DNA from: Candidatus Thiodiazotropha endoloripes
GTDB lineage: Bacteria > Pseudomonadota > Gammaproteobacteria > Chromatiales > Chromatiaceae
Assembly (NCBI RefSeq): GCF_001708965.1
Contig: NZ_LVJW01000003.1
Span: forward strand, 930,001-994,000
Length of the DNA stretch: 64,000 nucleotides
Direction: 5' to 3'
The notes beneath the pieces were generated by a model, which was given only the letters and a program-made list of their open reading frames with translations, was not told the DNA's origin and made no database searches. Position numbers and translations under genes: made by a program. Of this stretch, positions 37,033 through 46,456 are shown one piece after another (position 1 is the first letter of the stretch; the number at the start of each line of letters is the position of its first letter).

Positions 37033-38652
37033 ATGACAGGGACAATGGAAGAAGAAGAGCTACTCGGATTTGCTGATTACCTGGCCATTCTCAAGCGAAG
37101 GAAAAAGCAGCTAATTATTCCGGCAACACTCATCCTGCTTTTGAGCTTAGGACTAGCTGTCGGCCTACCATCAATCTATCGCGCTGAAGCTACCATTTTA
37201 ATTGAACAGCAAGAAATTCCCAGTGAGCTCGTTCGCTCAACCGTCACCTCATACGCAGGTGAGCGCATACATGTCATCAGTCAGAGAGTAATGACTACCG
37301 AAAATCTGGGAAAGATTATCGATAGTTATGGTCTCTACAAGGATCAGCGTGGTGATACGAGTTTAACTTTGCTATCTGAAGAGTTGCGTGAAGATATTGA
37401 ACTGGAAATGATCAGTGCTGATGTGATTGACCCCCGTAGTGGCCGACCCACAATCGCGACGATTGCATTTAAGCTCTCATTCAGTAATAAGAATCCACGA
37501 ATTGCACAAAAGGTTACCAATGAACTCGTATCGCTCTATCTAGATGAAAATCTCAGACAGCGGACACAGTCAGCTTTAGAAACATCAACCTTTTTGAGTA
37601 CAGAAGCAGATAGACTCAACCAGGAGATTACAGAATTAGAGGTATCATTGGCAGACTTCAAGAAGAAACATGTCGATAATCTTCCTGAGCTTCAGTCACT
37701 CAATATCCAACTCATGGAGCGAAATGAGTTGGAATTGTCAGAGACAATACAGCGAATACGGAGCCTGGAAGAGCGGAAAATATACCTTCAGTCAGAACTG
37801 TCGCAAATGAGTCCAACGACTGATATCTATAATTCTAGTGGTAACAGAATTATGGGTACTGAAGATCGCCTTCGAGCATTGCAGACGGAATACCTGGCGC
37901 TCGCCACCCGCTATACAAATGATCACCCAACCTTGATCAGCATGAAGGATGAAATTGAGACGCTAGAGCGGGAACTTAATGCTATGCCGGAACAGAAGAA
38001 AAAGAAAGCTCAATCAGATAATCCCGCTTACCTTCAATTAGAAACACAGCTTCAAGCAGCGAATAGTGAACTAGCTTCTCTTTATATAATGAAGGGCGAA
38101 CTTGAAGTTAAGCTCAAGGATTTTGAAGAGCGTTTGATTCAAAGCCCGCAAGTTGAGCGTGAATATCGTAACTTAACCCGTGATTATGAAAATGCGTTAG
38201 TAAAATATAAAGAAGTAAAATCCAAACAACTTGAGGCCAAACTGGCTGAATCACTGGAGAGAGAGCGTAAAGGTGAGCGCTTTTCACTTATAGAGCCCCC
38301 TCAATTACCTGAAAAACCGGATAAACCAAACCGATTGGCGATTGTATTCTTGGGTATTGTATTTAGTTTGGCTGGTGGTTTTGGAAATGTTTTTGTAAGA
38401 GAAAGTATGGATCAAGCTGTGTATGGTAGCAATGGCGTAATGGCAATCACTAAGGTGCCTCCATTAACTGTCATTCCCTATATTGAAAGTAATAATGATC
38501 AACGGCAAAGAGGTACCAGCGGTGTAATGGCAGTCTCCGGCGTACTCGCTGGAATAGGTTTATTACTGGTATCTGTTCATGTGTTATACAAACCTTTGGA
38601 TGTGATCTTCTATATCGTTTTGCGAAAATTTGGCATAGAGCTTGGAGTTTAG
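37033..38652 (+). CDS. Wzz-like chain-length determinant of the exosortase system
   Basis: A 539-residue inner-membrane protein that governs polymer length and links to the CpsD-like kinase. The first helix is at about residues 36-55, a long coiled-coil periplasmic domain follows, and two helices near residues 430-455 and 490-515 end the protein. LVEREYRNLTRDYENA-like text (here VEREYRNLTRDYENALVKY) before the second helix is typical of this class. No Walker ATPase is fused, and a separate CpsD-like ATPase follows after about 90 bases. Confidence 0.88.
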   Translation: MTGTMEEEELLGFADYLAILKRRKKQLIIPATLILLLSLGLAVGLPSIYRAEATILIEQQEIPSELVRSTVTSYAGERIHVISQRVMTTENLGKIIDSYGLYKDQRGDTSLTLLSEELREDIELEMISADVIDPRSGRPTIATIAFKLSFSNKNPRIAQKVTNELVSLYLDENLRQRTQSALETSTFLSTEADRLNQEITELEVSLADFKKKHVDNLPELQSLNIQLMERNELELSETIQRIRSLEERKIYLQSELSQMSPTTDIYNSSGNRIMGTEDRLRALQTEYLALATRYTNDHPTLISMKDEIETLERELNAMPEQKKKKAQSDNPAYLQLETQLQAANSELASLYIMKGELEVKLKDFEERLIQSPQVEREYRNLTRDYENALVKYKEVKSKQLEAKLAESLERERKGERFSLIEPPQLPEKPDKPNRLAIVFLGIVFSLAGGFGNVFVRESMDQAVYGSNGVMAITKVPPLTVIPYIESNNDQRQRGTSGVMAVSGVLAGIGLLLVSVHVLYKPLDVIFYIVLRKFGIELGV

Positions 38653-38744
38653 CAAAATTTTTGAGTACTCCCTTAAAACCGTGCCCATGGATCCATGAGT
38701 TATAGGGAATAGGAAATTGGAGTAGAACTAGTAGTGAGACGAAG

Positions 38745-39563
38745 ATGGAAAAGATAAAGCAAGCACTTGATCGTGCGCGTGACAGCAGGATATCAAAGAC
38801 GAGCCTTGATAAAGATCGTGCTGTAATGAGTAAAGATCCAGAATCAGATTTTACATCCAACATTACCTATACCAAAACAAAATCTGTTAAGTTATCTAAG
38901 CATAACTTAAGAGAAAAGCGAGTTATTATTGGAGATATAAACGACTCTGTATCAGATCAATACAAAGTCCTACGGACTCATGTTCTTCAGAAGCTTAAGG
39001 CTAATCAATGGAATTCGCTCGCTATCACTAGCCCAACTGAGGGGTGTGGTAAAACGCTTACATCAATAAATCTCGCCATCAGTCTTGCTAGAGAAGTCAA
39101 CCATTCGGTATTGCTTGTTGATTTAGATCTTCGTAGGCCTAGTATTCAAAATTACTTTTTTAATGATGAACAACCAGGAATTAGTGAATATCTGAATGGA
39201 AATATGGAGCTAAGCGAGGTTCTTTTTAATCCTGGTTTGGATAGATTGGTTATCCTGCCTGGTAATAAGCCTTTTTCAAACTCCTCGGAGATGTTGTCAT
39301 CTCCAAAAATGGTGCAATTAGTAGAAGATTTAAAAAGTCGATATCCAAACAGGATGGTTATATTTGATATGCCACCTTTACTATCTTGTGATGATGTGAT
39401 TGCTTTTTCGCCATACATTGATAGTGTAATGTTGGTTCTTGAAGAAGGTGTAACACGCAAAGATGAAGTAAAAAGAGCAATGGATTTGTTAGGGGATACT
39501 AACATACTTGGGACTGTGCTTAACAAATCAAAAGCTAGTGGATTAAGTTATGGAAGCTATTAA
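38745..39563 (+). CDS. CpsD-like tyrosine kinase ATPase
   Basis: A 272-residue P-loop protein of the MinD/CpsD type. Walker A is SPTEGCGKTLTS (about residues 96-107), Walker A' is LLVDLDLRRPS (123-133), and Walker B IFDMPPLLS follows. Such kinases partner with Wzz to time polymer growth, using a C-terminal tyrosine cluster; here only two Tyr lie at the end (SYGSY), a reduced cluster. The start at 38745 has a weak ribosome site. Confidence 0.9.
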   Translation: MEKIKQALDRARDSRISKTSLDKDRAVMSKDPESDFTSNITYTKTKSVKLSKHNLREKRVIIGDINDSVSDQYKVLRTHVLQKLKANQWNSLAITSPTEGCGKTLTSINLAISLAREVNHSVLLVDLDLRRPSIQNYFFNDEQPGISEYLNGNMELSEVLFNPGLDRLVILPGNKPFSNSSEMLSSPKMVQLVEDLKSRYPNRMVIFDMPPLLSCDDVIAFSPYIDSVMLVLEEGVTRKDEVKRAMDLLGDTNILGTVLNKSKASGLSYGSY

Positions 39564-40052
39564 AAGAATTCTTTGTGTAAACTAATAGCCATCGCCCAAA
39601 TGTGAAGAGTGATCCGCATTATCTCTATCATAAATATCGGAATTCTGTAGGGTGTATTGTGTAGAAATGGATTTTAAATATCAATGTAGGTTGATTACTT
39701 CTACATTATTCTGTCTATGCAGGTCTGATCTATTGTATTAATGGAATATAACAGCGAGCCCAAAGTTGCAATTATAAATACTGGAAAGCACGCAAATGAA
39801 TTTGTATCTAGGTTATATAAGGCTTATTGCAGTAGATATGAATTAATAGTGTAGGTTAAAAGATGTTAATGATAGTTTAACAAGACTCTTATGCATGTCA
39901 ATTACTGATCATAATACATGAAATAGAGAAATGAAAACCTTTGATTTGTTCGCATATATTACAAGAATGCACATCGTAAATGGCAGGTCTTCCGTTGAAA
40001 GTGATTCTATATTAGAGGCATTTATTCACATAGCGGTCAACGCGGTAAAAAA
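39564..40052. other. Intergenic region with short ORFs inside the EPS locus
   Basis: About 490 AT-rich bases within an otherwise compact cluster. Two short reading frames can be noted: 39741-39854 (37 codons) and 39931-40056 (41 codons). The second overlaps the next start codon. Nothing else is recognised. A decayed gene is possible but I cannot identify one. Confidence 0.35.
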
Positions 40053-40056
40053 ATGA
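39931..40056 (+). CDS. Possible 41-residue ORF coupled to the ligase gene
   Basis: A short frame with start MKTFDLFAYI and end HIAVNAVKK. The stop TGA overlaps the ATG of the O-antigen ligase-like gene, an arrangement usual for translational coupling, and AGAGA precedes the start. Length and lack of family mean it could be a leader frame or chance. It has a mildly hydrophobic end. Confidence 0.35.
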   Translation: MKTFDLFAYITRMHIVNGRSSVESDSILEAFIHIAVNAVKK

Positions 40057-41429
40057 TCGGTACATTATTCCCGCTTCTACTCGCATTCCTGGGGAGTGCG
40101 CTGGCTGTTTTCAACTTACGGGTTGGTATCTGGCTTTCAGTCGTCTTGCTCCCTTTCTCGGCGACAGAGCTTATGCCAAGACAAATGCTGGGAATTACCG
40201 GTTTAAATCCACTTAATGTCATTCTGGCGGCAACTATTGGATCATTAATCCTGTCAATGGCCATTCGGCCGGCATCTGTTCGGCTACCCCGTGTCCCAGT
40301 GATATTTATAGTATACATTGGATTGCTGTTTACTGGTGCTGCTGCAGGTTTGTTCTATATCGGTATGGCTCCTTCAATGCCTGTCGGTAATGGTGCCATG
40401 CTGGAGTTAACACCCAAAAAATATCTTATTGAAGAGTTATTCAAGCCGTTGATCATTGTTGTTGTAGCAACACTAAGTGCTGTGATAGTGCGTGATGACA
40501 AGTCAGCCCGAAAACTGGTTATAGCAATTGCTATCGCACTTGGCTTGTTAGGTGCTGTAATAATTGGCTACCAGCTTACATCTGGTATTAATTTGAGTGA
40601 GATGGCAAGTTCAAAATCGAGGAAGATGTTGTCCTGGATTGGGATGCATGCAAATGACTTAGGACACCTTTGCAATCTGGGATTTGTACTGATGCTATTT
40701 TCCTTTTTAGGATCTAAATCTAGGTTAACTCGTGGGCTTTTCGCATTATCAGCAGTTTTGGGTGGAACAGCAGCCGCACTTAGTTTTTCGCGAAGTGCTT
40801 TTTTAGGTCTTATTGTCGTAGGTTCGTATTTGCTAATCTCAAGACGGCGTATTATGGACTTCGTCCTAGCGTTAATAGCGGTCGCTATCATCATTCTATT
40901 ATTACCAGATGCCTTTGTAGAACGTGCAACTACAGGCATAGAAAGCAAAGATACCTATGCTATAACAGCTGGGCGCCTGGATGGTATTTGGATTCCTTTG
41001 TTTCCAGAATTTCTTGATAGTCCTTTGTGGGGCCATGGCTTGTCATCAACGCTATGGTCTGATCTGAATAGGCCTTATTTTGTGGTAGGGCATCCCCATA
41101 GTGCTTACTTGCAGATATTACTTGACTTTGGTGTTCTGGGCGCGTTTTTGGTTGCTGCCTTTTGGTTTAAGATGTGGAGTATATTCAGAACTCTTCACCG
41201 ATATCATTATGATCCATTTTGGCGTGCGTTCTTTGAAGGCGCGATGCTAGCAGTAGTAGTGGTGCTAGTGCAGGGGTTATCAGGGCAGCGATTTGTTCCC
41301 TGGTTTCCGCATACTTTTGTATGGCTGGCATTTGGTGTAGCGCTAGGAATGTATCCAATAATAATGAGAATACAAAAGCAACGTGATCGTTCTATAGCTA
41401 TAGATCAAAATGCAGCTAGAGTGAAATAA
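40053..41429 (+). CDS. O-antigen ligase/polymerase family membrane protein (Wzy-like)
   Basis: A 458-residue polytopic protein with about twelve membrane helices, of the Wzy_C/WaaL family. The expected periplasmic loop sits at about residues 300-360 and ends in GHPHSAYLQILLDFG, whose histidine region is characteristic. It probably polymerises the repeat unit of the exopolysaccharide. The next gene follows after 3 bases, so it is part of one operon. Confidence 0.87.
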   Translation: MIGTLFPLLLAFLGSALAVFNLRVGIWLSVVLLPFSATELMPRQMLGITGLNPLNVILAATIGSLILSMAIRPASVRLPRVPVIFIVYIGLLFTGAAAGLFYIGMAPSMPVGNGAMLELTPKKYLIEELFKPLIIVVVATLSAVIVRDDKSARKLVIAIAIALGLLGAVIIGYQLTSGINLSEMASSKSRKMLSWIGMHANDLGHLCNLGFVLMLFSFLGSKSRLTRGLFALSAVLGGTAAALSFSRSAFLGLIVVGSYLLISRRRIMDFVLALIAVAIIILLLPDAFVERATTGIESKDTYAITAGRLDGIWIPLFPEFLDSPLWGHGLSSTLWSDLNRPYFVVGHPHSAYLQILLDFGVLGAFLVAAFWFKMWSIFRTLHRYHYDPFWRAFFEGAMLAVVVVLVQGLSGQRFVPWFPHTFVWLAFGVALGMYPIIMRIQKQRDRSIAIDQNAARVK

Positions 41430-41432
41430 AGT

Positions 41433-42563
41433 ATGGAAATCTGCTTATTAGGGTATGACAATCTGCCTGTGCTAGCCCGTGAATATAATCAGTTTGAAAT
41501 TGGCGGCGCACAGGTTCAGATGACACTGCTAGCTAAAGCTCTGGTTAAACGGGGACATAGAGTTAGTATGGTGGTCGGAGATTACGGTCAGGAGGATGGA
41601 GTTGTATGGCAAGGTATAAAGACCTATAGGACATATAAAGTTAATGAAGGTCTACCTTTGTTTCGTTTCGTATATCCAAGATGGACTAGTACCTGGGCAG
41701 CGTTGTCTAGGGCGAACGCAGATGTATACTTCACATCTTGCGCTGGTATGCAAGTAGGTTTACTTGCTTTATTTTGTAATAAGCACAGTAAAAAATTTGT
41801 TTACCGAATGGCGAGTGATACCGACGCTGAACCAACTGAGGTCATTATTAAACATTGGCGCGACAAAAAGCTTTACGAATATGGCCTCAATAAAGCAGCA
41901 CATATCGTATGTCAAAATAAAAAACAGCGTGAATTATTAAAGTTAAATTACGATCGTAATGCGACGCTGATAAAATCTCTGGTGGAAAAGCCACTTAAGG
42001 ATTATGCACAAAGTGAACGTGACATAGAGATACTCTGGGTAGCAAATATACGCAACATCAAACGTCCAGATCTTGCTATAGAGCTTGCTCGACGACTTCC
42101 GCACAGACACTTTAATATGGTAGGCGGCCCACTATCAGGGTGTCAAGAATTGTATTTAAATATTGAAAAAGAAGCTGGTTCAATAGAAAACATCAAATTT
42201 CATGGCAGAATACCGTATCATGATGTGGGAGACCTCTACGATAAGGCTCGTGTATTTGTTAATACATCAGACAAGGAGGGTTTTCCGAACACATTTCTGC
42301 AATCCTGGCGGCGTGGCGTTCCGGTTGTAACGTTTTTTGATCCGGATGGATTAATAACACGAGAAGGATTGGGTTATGCAGTTAACAGTATGGATGAAAT
42401 GGAGAAAGTAGTAGAGAAACTAATTAATAATGATGACGAATGGCTTCTTATTTCAAACCGGTGCCGTGCCTATGTAGAACTTCATCATGGTGATGATGTT
42501 GTAATCAAGCCTTTTCTCAATGTGCTGCAACAAGTCGAGAATATTGGAAGTACGAATGAGTGA
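41433..42563 (+). CDS. Glycosyltransferase family 4
   Basis: A 376-residue GT-B enzyme. The N-terminal FEIGGAQVQMTLLAKAL and the C-terminal NTSDKEGFPNTFLQSWRRGVPVVTF match the GT4 family donor site region (E-x7-E like pattern). It likely adds one sugar of the repeat unit; donor and acceptor are unknown. It starts 3 bases after the ligase-like gene and overlaps the following gene by 8 bases. Confidence 0.88.
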   Translation: MEICLLGYDNLPVLAREYNQFEIGGAQVQMTLLAKALVKRGHRVSMVVGDYGQEDGVVWQGIKTYRTYKVNEGLPLFRFVYPRWTSTWAALSRANADVYFTSCAGMQVGLLALFCNKHSKKFVYRMASDTDAEPTEVIIKHWRDKKLYEYGLNKAAHIVCQNKKQRELLKLNYDRNATLIKSLVEKPLKDYAQSERDIEILWVANIRNIKRPDLAIELARRLPHRHFNMVGGPLSGCQELYLNIEKEAGSIENIKFHGRIPYHDVGDLYDKARVFVNTSDKEGFPNTFLQSWRRGVPVVTFFDPDGLITREGLGYAVNSMDEMEKVVEKLINNDDEWLLISNRCRAYVELHHGDDVVIKPFLNVLQQVENIGSTNE

Positions 42564-43686
42564 AACTACGCGCGTAGCTTTTATCGTCAATTCTCTACGC
42601 TTCGGAGGTGCAGAAAAACATACTCTAGAGCTTTTCAATGGTCTTGATCCTTCTGAGTTTCAAAAAGACTTGATATATCTAAAAAGAGAAGAGCACCTGT
42701 TGGATCAAGTGGATTTTGATCAAGGTAAGACTTACTGTGGAGATTTTGATAAGGGGTGGGATATAAGTGGTTTGTTACGATTAGCGAACAGAATCAAAAA
42801 AAGTAAACCAGATGTACTGGTCTGTGTTAACAACTATCCCTTATTCTATGGATATCTAGCACGTTGGATAGCTGGAACCCATTGTCGAATTATCGAGGTC
42901 TTCCATAGTACAGGGTTACCTAAAAAAGAAGACTCTAAAATGCGCTTTGTATACCGGCATTTTTTTAATCGATGCGACGGTATCGTATATGTTAGCCAGA
43001 ATCAACGTGAATATTGGGAAGCCCGTGGAATAGATAGTGATAAAGGGATTGTTATTCATAATGGGGTCAATACCGAATACTTTTTCTCAAAATATTCAAG
43101 CGAAGAAAGAATAACCATTCGTCAACGTTATGGCTTTAGCTTTAATGACTTCATTGTGGGTATATGTGCAGCTCTGCGTCCTGAAAAGCAGCATGAAGAT
43201 CTACTGGAGGCTATCGAAAAATTGAAATCAGATGGCTTGGATGTAAAGTGTCTGATCATTGGGGACGGGCCTCGCCGAACTGCTATCCAGCAGAAGATCT
43301 CAAGCCTTGGTTTAGAGAATGATGTTTCCATTACAGGTTTCCAAACAGATGTTCGCGATTTTGTCGATGCTTGTGACTGTATTGCAATCGTGTCACACCA
43401 GGAAACTTTTTCTATAGCTGCGCTGGAGGCGATGGCGATAGGTAAACCTATGGTTATGAGTGATATTGGAGGTTCAGCAGAGCAGGTGAGTGCGGGGGTA
43501 AACGGATATCTTTTTCCGGCAGCAGATACCGGTGCACTAGCTGAAGCAATAAGCAGACTGTCTGATTCTGAGCATAGAGATAAACTTGGTAAAATGGCAC
43601 GGGTGATTGTAGAGCGAGACTTCGGGCTGAATGGTATGCTTGAAAAGTACGCCAAATTGTTTAGTCTTGGCAGAACAGGGACATGA
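42556..43686 (+). CDS. Glycosyltransferase family 4
   Basis: A 376-residue GT-B enzyme starting at the ATG at 42556. NSLRFGGAEKHTLEL is the family N-terminus, and SIAALEAMAIGKPMVMSDIGG carries the E-x7-E type donor site in a good match. The preceding gene overlaps by 8 bases and the next by 4, which marks tight coupling in the operon. Confidence 0.9.
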   Translation: MSETTRVAFIVNSLRFGGAEKHTLELFNGLDPSEFQKDLIYLKREEHLLDQVDFDQGKTYCGDFDKGWDISGLLRLANRIKKSKPDVLVCVNNYPLFYGYLARWIAGTHCRIIEVFHSTGLPKKEDSKMRFVYRHFFNRCDGIVYVSQNQREYWEARGIDSDKGIVIHNGVNTEYFFSKYSSEERITIRQRYGFSFNDFIVGICAALRPEKQHEDLLEAIEKLKSDGLDVKCLIIGDGPRRTAIQQKISSLGLENDVSITGFQTDVRDFVDACDCIAIVSHQETFSIAALEAMAIGKPMVMSDIGGSAEQVSAGVNGYLFPAADTGALAEAISRLSDSEHRDKLGKMARVIVERDFGLNGMLEKYAKLFSLGRTGT

Positions 43687-45128
43687 ATAAAGCCAACCCA
43701 AGCTTACGCGGGGCAATAACGCTTGGTATGGCAAGCGCAATTGACTATGTATTGCAATTCATCTTACCGATTATATTGGTCAGGAGTCTAGAGTCAGTTG
43801 AGTTTGGTCAATACCGTGTTCTCTGGTTAATTACGAATACAGTAATGGCAATTGCGCCATTATATATGCCTCAAAGCCTCTTCTATTTTCTGCCGAGAGC
43901 AGGAACACAGCGGGCATTTTATATTGCGAATGTGATTTGGTTTTTAGTGCTAATGGCTTTTCTAGCAGCACTAGTCATTAGTCCTTGGAATCCTATTAGG
44001 CCCGACATAATGCATAATATTCCAGGAGAAGATTCTCTTGTACCTGCGTTCGTCTCTCTTTGGGTGGGTAGTATGCTAATTGAGTGGTTGGCAAATACTG
44101 AAGGACGCATAGATGCTCAAGCTCGAATTGTGGTCATATTCTCTCTATTGCGAGTCGTAATAGTGGGTTTGACTGCCTGGATGACAAATGACCTCCTTGC
44201 TGTGTTTATATCGATGACTGTGCTCGCTATGTTGCGTTGTCTTTATATTCTGCTGGATACAGTGAGAAGATATGGTATAGATGTTTTAAAACCAAAGAAA
44301 CAGCTAATGCGTGAACAACTTACATATGCTGGACCATTTGGGATTGCCGGCATGTTCTATGCACTTCGCATGCAGTCAGATCAATGGATTGCAGCAAGCA
44401 TATTCAGCTTGCAGCAGTTTGCATCTTTTTCAATCTCTCTGGTTGTTTTGCCTCTAGCTAATCTCATTCGCCAAGCCGTTTCAAATGCTATTTTGCCGGC
44501 TATGAATACATGTCATCATGCCGGCGATATCCACGGTGCTATTAAAATCAACCGGGATGCAAACACTCTGACAGCAGTTTTGTTGTTTCCGATACTAGCC
44601 TTTTTGTTTGTATTCGCAGAAGATGTTATCAGCCTGATTTATACCGACCAATATGTAGCCGGTGTATCTCCAATGCGTGTATATTTACTGGGATTGGCAG
44701 GGCAAGCATTGGTGGTCAATAATGTATTGATTACTCTTGCTCAAGGTGGATTTCAGATGCGCCTTAACGGTTTTATTCTACCTATTGCAATATTGCTCAG
44801 TTTTTGGGGTGCACATACATTTGGCTTGATGGGTGCGGCGCTAGGCAGCGCAGTCACTCAATGGGCTAGTCATCTGATAAATATTCAGCATGTAAGTCAT
44901 ATAAGTAATATAGGTATGTCGCATTTGCTTAATTGGCTTGCATTGTCACAGTTTGCTTTAGCAGCTATCGTAGCCGGGTTTCTGGCCTATGCATCATCTT
45001 CGGTACTTGATTTTGGTAATCCGTTCTCGGAACTGATCATAAGCGGTATGGTTTTATGTGTAGTGTATGCTGTTGCCGTACTTCAAACGCGCTCAATACG
45101 CCAATTATATGTGCGTCTTAGGCACTAA
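43683..45128 (+). CDS. Polysaccharide flippase (Wzx-like)
   Basis: A 481-residue protein with twelve or more hydrophobic helices of the MOP exporter type. GITLGMASAIDY-like start (GAITLGMASAIDYV), LRMQSDQW and repeated GxxxxA segments fit Wzx. It flips the lipid-linked repeat unit across the inner membrane. Its start overlaps the preceding stop (ATGA). Confidence 0.87.
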   Translation: MNKANPSLRGAITLGMASAIDYVLQFILPIILVRSLESVEFGQYRVLWLITNTVMAIAPLYMPQSLFYFLPRAGTQRAFYIANVIWFLVLMAFLAALVISPWNPIRPDIMHNIPGEDSLVPAFVSLWVGSMLIEWLANTEGRIDAQARIVVIFSLLRVVIVGLTAWMTNDLLAVFISMTVLAMLRCLYILLDTVRRYGIDVLKPKKQLMREQLTYAGPFGIAGMFYALRMQSDQWIAASIFSLQQFASFSISLVVLPLANLIRQAVSNAILPAMNTCHHAGDIHGAIKINRDANTLTAVLLFPILAFLFVFAEDVISLIYTDQYVAGVSPMRVYLLGLAGQALVVNNVLITLAQGGFQMRLNGFILPIAILLSFWGAHTFGLMGAALGSAVTQWASHLINIQHVSHISNIGMSHLLNWLALSQFALAAIVAGFLAYASSSVLDFGNPFSELIISGMVLCVVYAVAVLQTRSIRQLYVRLRH

Positions 45129-45129
45129 C

Positions 45130-46365
45130 ATGAATAGGTTTCTTATACTATTAATTTTGCTAGTAAAATTAATAATATATACTCACTCAACTCTAGCGAA
45201 TGACACTTTTCCCCGTCTGATGAGTATGAGTATTGGAAATAAGCAATACCAAAATTCTTCCTACCAGAAAGAGCTTGCGAAATACGACATTGTTGTTCTA
45301 GGTTTCTATAGAAACTGGAGTGGTCAACCAAAAACGATGCGGGACGTGGTACAGCGACTTAAAGAGCTGAATCCTGACATATTGGTCGGTCAATATGGGG
45401 TGATGAATGAACTGCGAGATGTTCCAGGGGATCTAGCGAAGGATGATATACGAAGAAAAGTAAAAGAGTCAGGCTGGTGGCTAAAAAATAAAGCTGGACA
45501 GCGTGTTCAGTGGACGACAAAGCATAATGCTTGGGAAGTGAATTTCTTGCAACTTGCCAAGTCGGATTCGGAGGGGAAGTACTATCCACAATGGTTGGCG
45601 GAGAGAGATTATCGAATCTATCACCAGTCAGTACCTGAATTTGATTTTTGGTACACAGATAACGTTATGCAACGTCCCCGTGTGGAAGCGGATTGGGATG
45701 GTGACGGTATCGATGATGCCCCGGATTCATCATATATTCTTGATTCATGGAGGAGTGGATATGTAGCTTGGTGGAGTCATATTCGTGATTTAACACCAGA
45801 CATGATGATCATGGGTAATGCGGACAGCGATCTATCACAATCTGAGTTTACTGGGCAGCTAGAAGGCGCCTTTCTGGAAGCATTGATGGGAAAGAGATGG
45901 TCTCTCGAAACTTACAAAGGATGGGACTTTATGATGGAGAGGTATCGCACGGTTAATACTAACCTTAGGGAACCTCGCATTATTGGATTTAATGTCTGGG
46001 GTGATCCTAAAGACTATCGTTTTATGAGATATGCATTGACATCCTGCCTATTAGGCAACGCCTATTTCTCGTTTACAGATGAAAAAAGTGGATACAGCAG
46101 TGTTCCGTGGTTTGATGAGTATGATGTTAATCTTGGAGGTGCTTATTCTCCTCCTCCAGATAAGCCTTGGCAAAATGGAGTGTGGCGTCGAGATTTCGAA
46201 AATGGTGTGGTTTTAGTTAACCCTAACAATAAAAAAGCCAAAGTTGCTTTAGGTCAAGGTTTATCGCGGTTCTTAGGTAAACAAGCGCCTAACTGGAATA
46301 ATGGAATGCAAATTGAATCCATAGTATTACCTGCCAAAGACGGTGCCATACTCGTACGAAGATGA
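45130..46365 (+). CDS. Secreted putative glycoside hydrolase
   Basis: A 411-residue protein with an N-terminal signal peptide (about 25 residues) starting at the ATG at 45130, one base after the flippase stop. The body resembles a TIM-barrel glycoside hydrolase of the putative GHL15-type: DIVVLGFYRNW, DFWYTDNVM and DWDGDGIDDAPDS, the last a calcium-binding style loop. A secreted hydrolase within an EPS operon may trim or release the polymer. Substrate unknown; the family call is tentative. Confidence 0.68.
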   Translation: MNRFLILLILLVKLIIYTHSTLANDTFPRLMSMSIGNKQYQNSSYQKELAKYDIVVLGFYRNWSGQPKTMRDVVQRLKELNPDILVGQYGVMNELRDVPGDLAKDDIRRKVKESGWWLKNKAGQRVQWTTKHNAWEVNFLQLAKSDSEGKYYPQWLAERDYRIYHQSVPEFDFWYTDNVMQRPRVEADWDGDGIDDAPDSSYILDSWRSGYVAWWSHIRDLTPDMMIMGNADSDLSQSEFTGQLEGAFLEALMGKRWSLETYKGWDFMMERYRTVNTNLREPRIIGFNVWGDPKDYRFMRYALTSCLLGNAYFSFTDEKSGYSSVPWFDEYDVNLGGAYSPPPDKPWQNGVWRRDFENGVVLVNPNNKKAKVALGQGLSRFLGKQAPNWNNGMQIESIVLPAKDGAILVRR

Positions 46366-46456
46366 GCTTAGACTAGTATTTAAATTTCTCGTTGTATGTG
46401 TAACGTTAATGGTAAATTTAATTAAAACTTATGTTGTAAAGATATAGTTAGATGTT

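Noticed and set aside
38689-38700. CATGGATCCATG palindrome after the Wzz-like gene
   Set aside because: A 12-base self-complementary string without T-run or further context; chance is a sufficient explanation.
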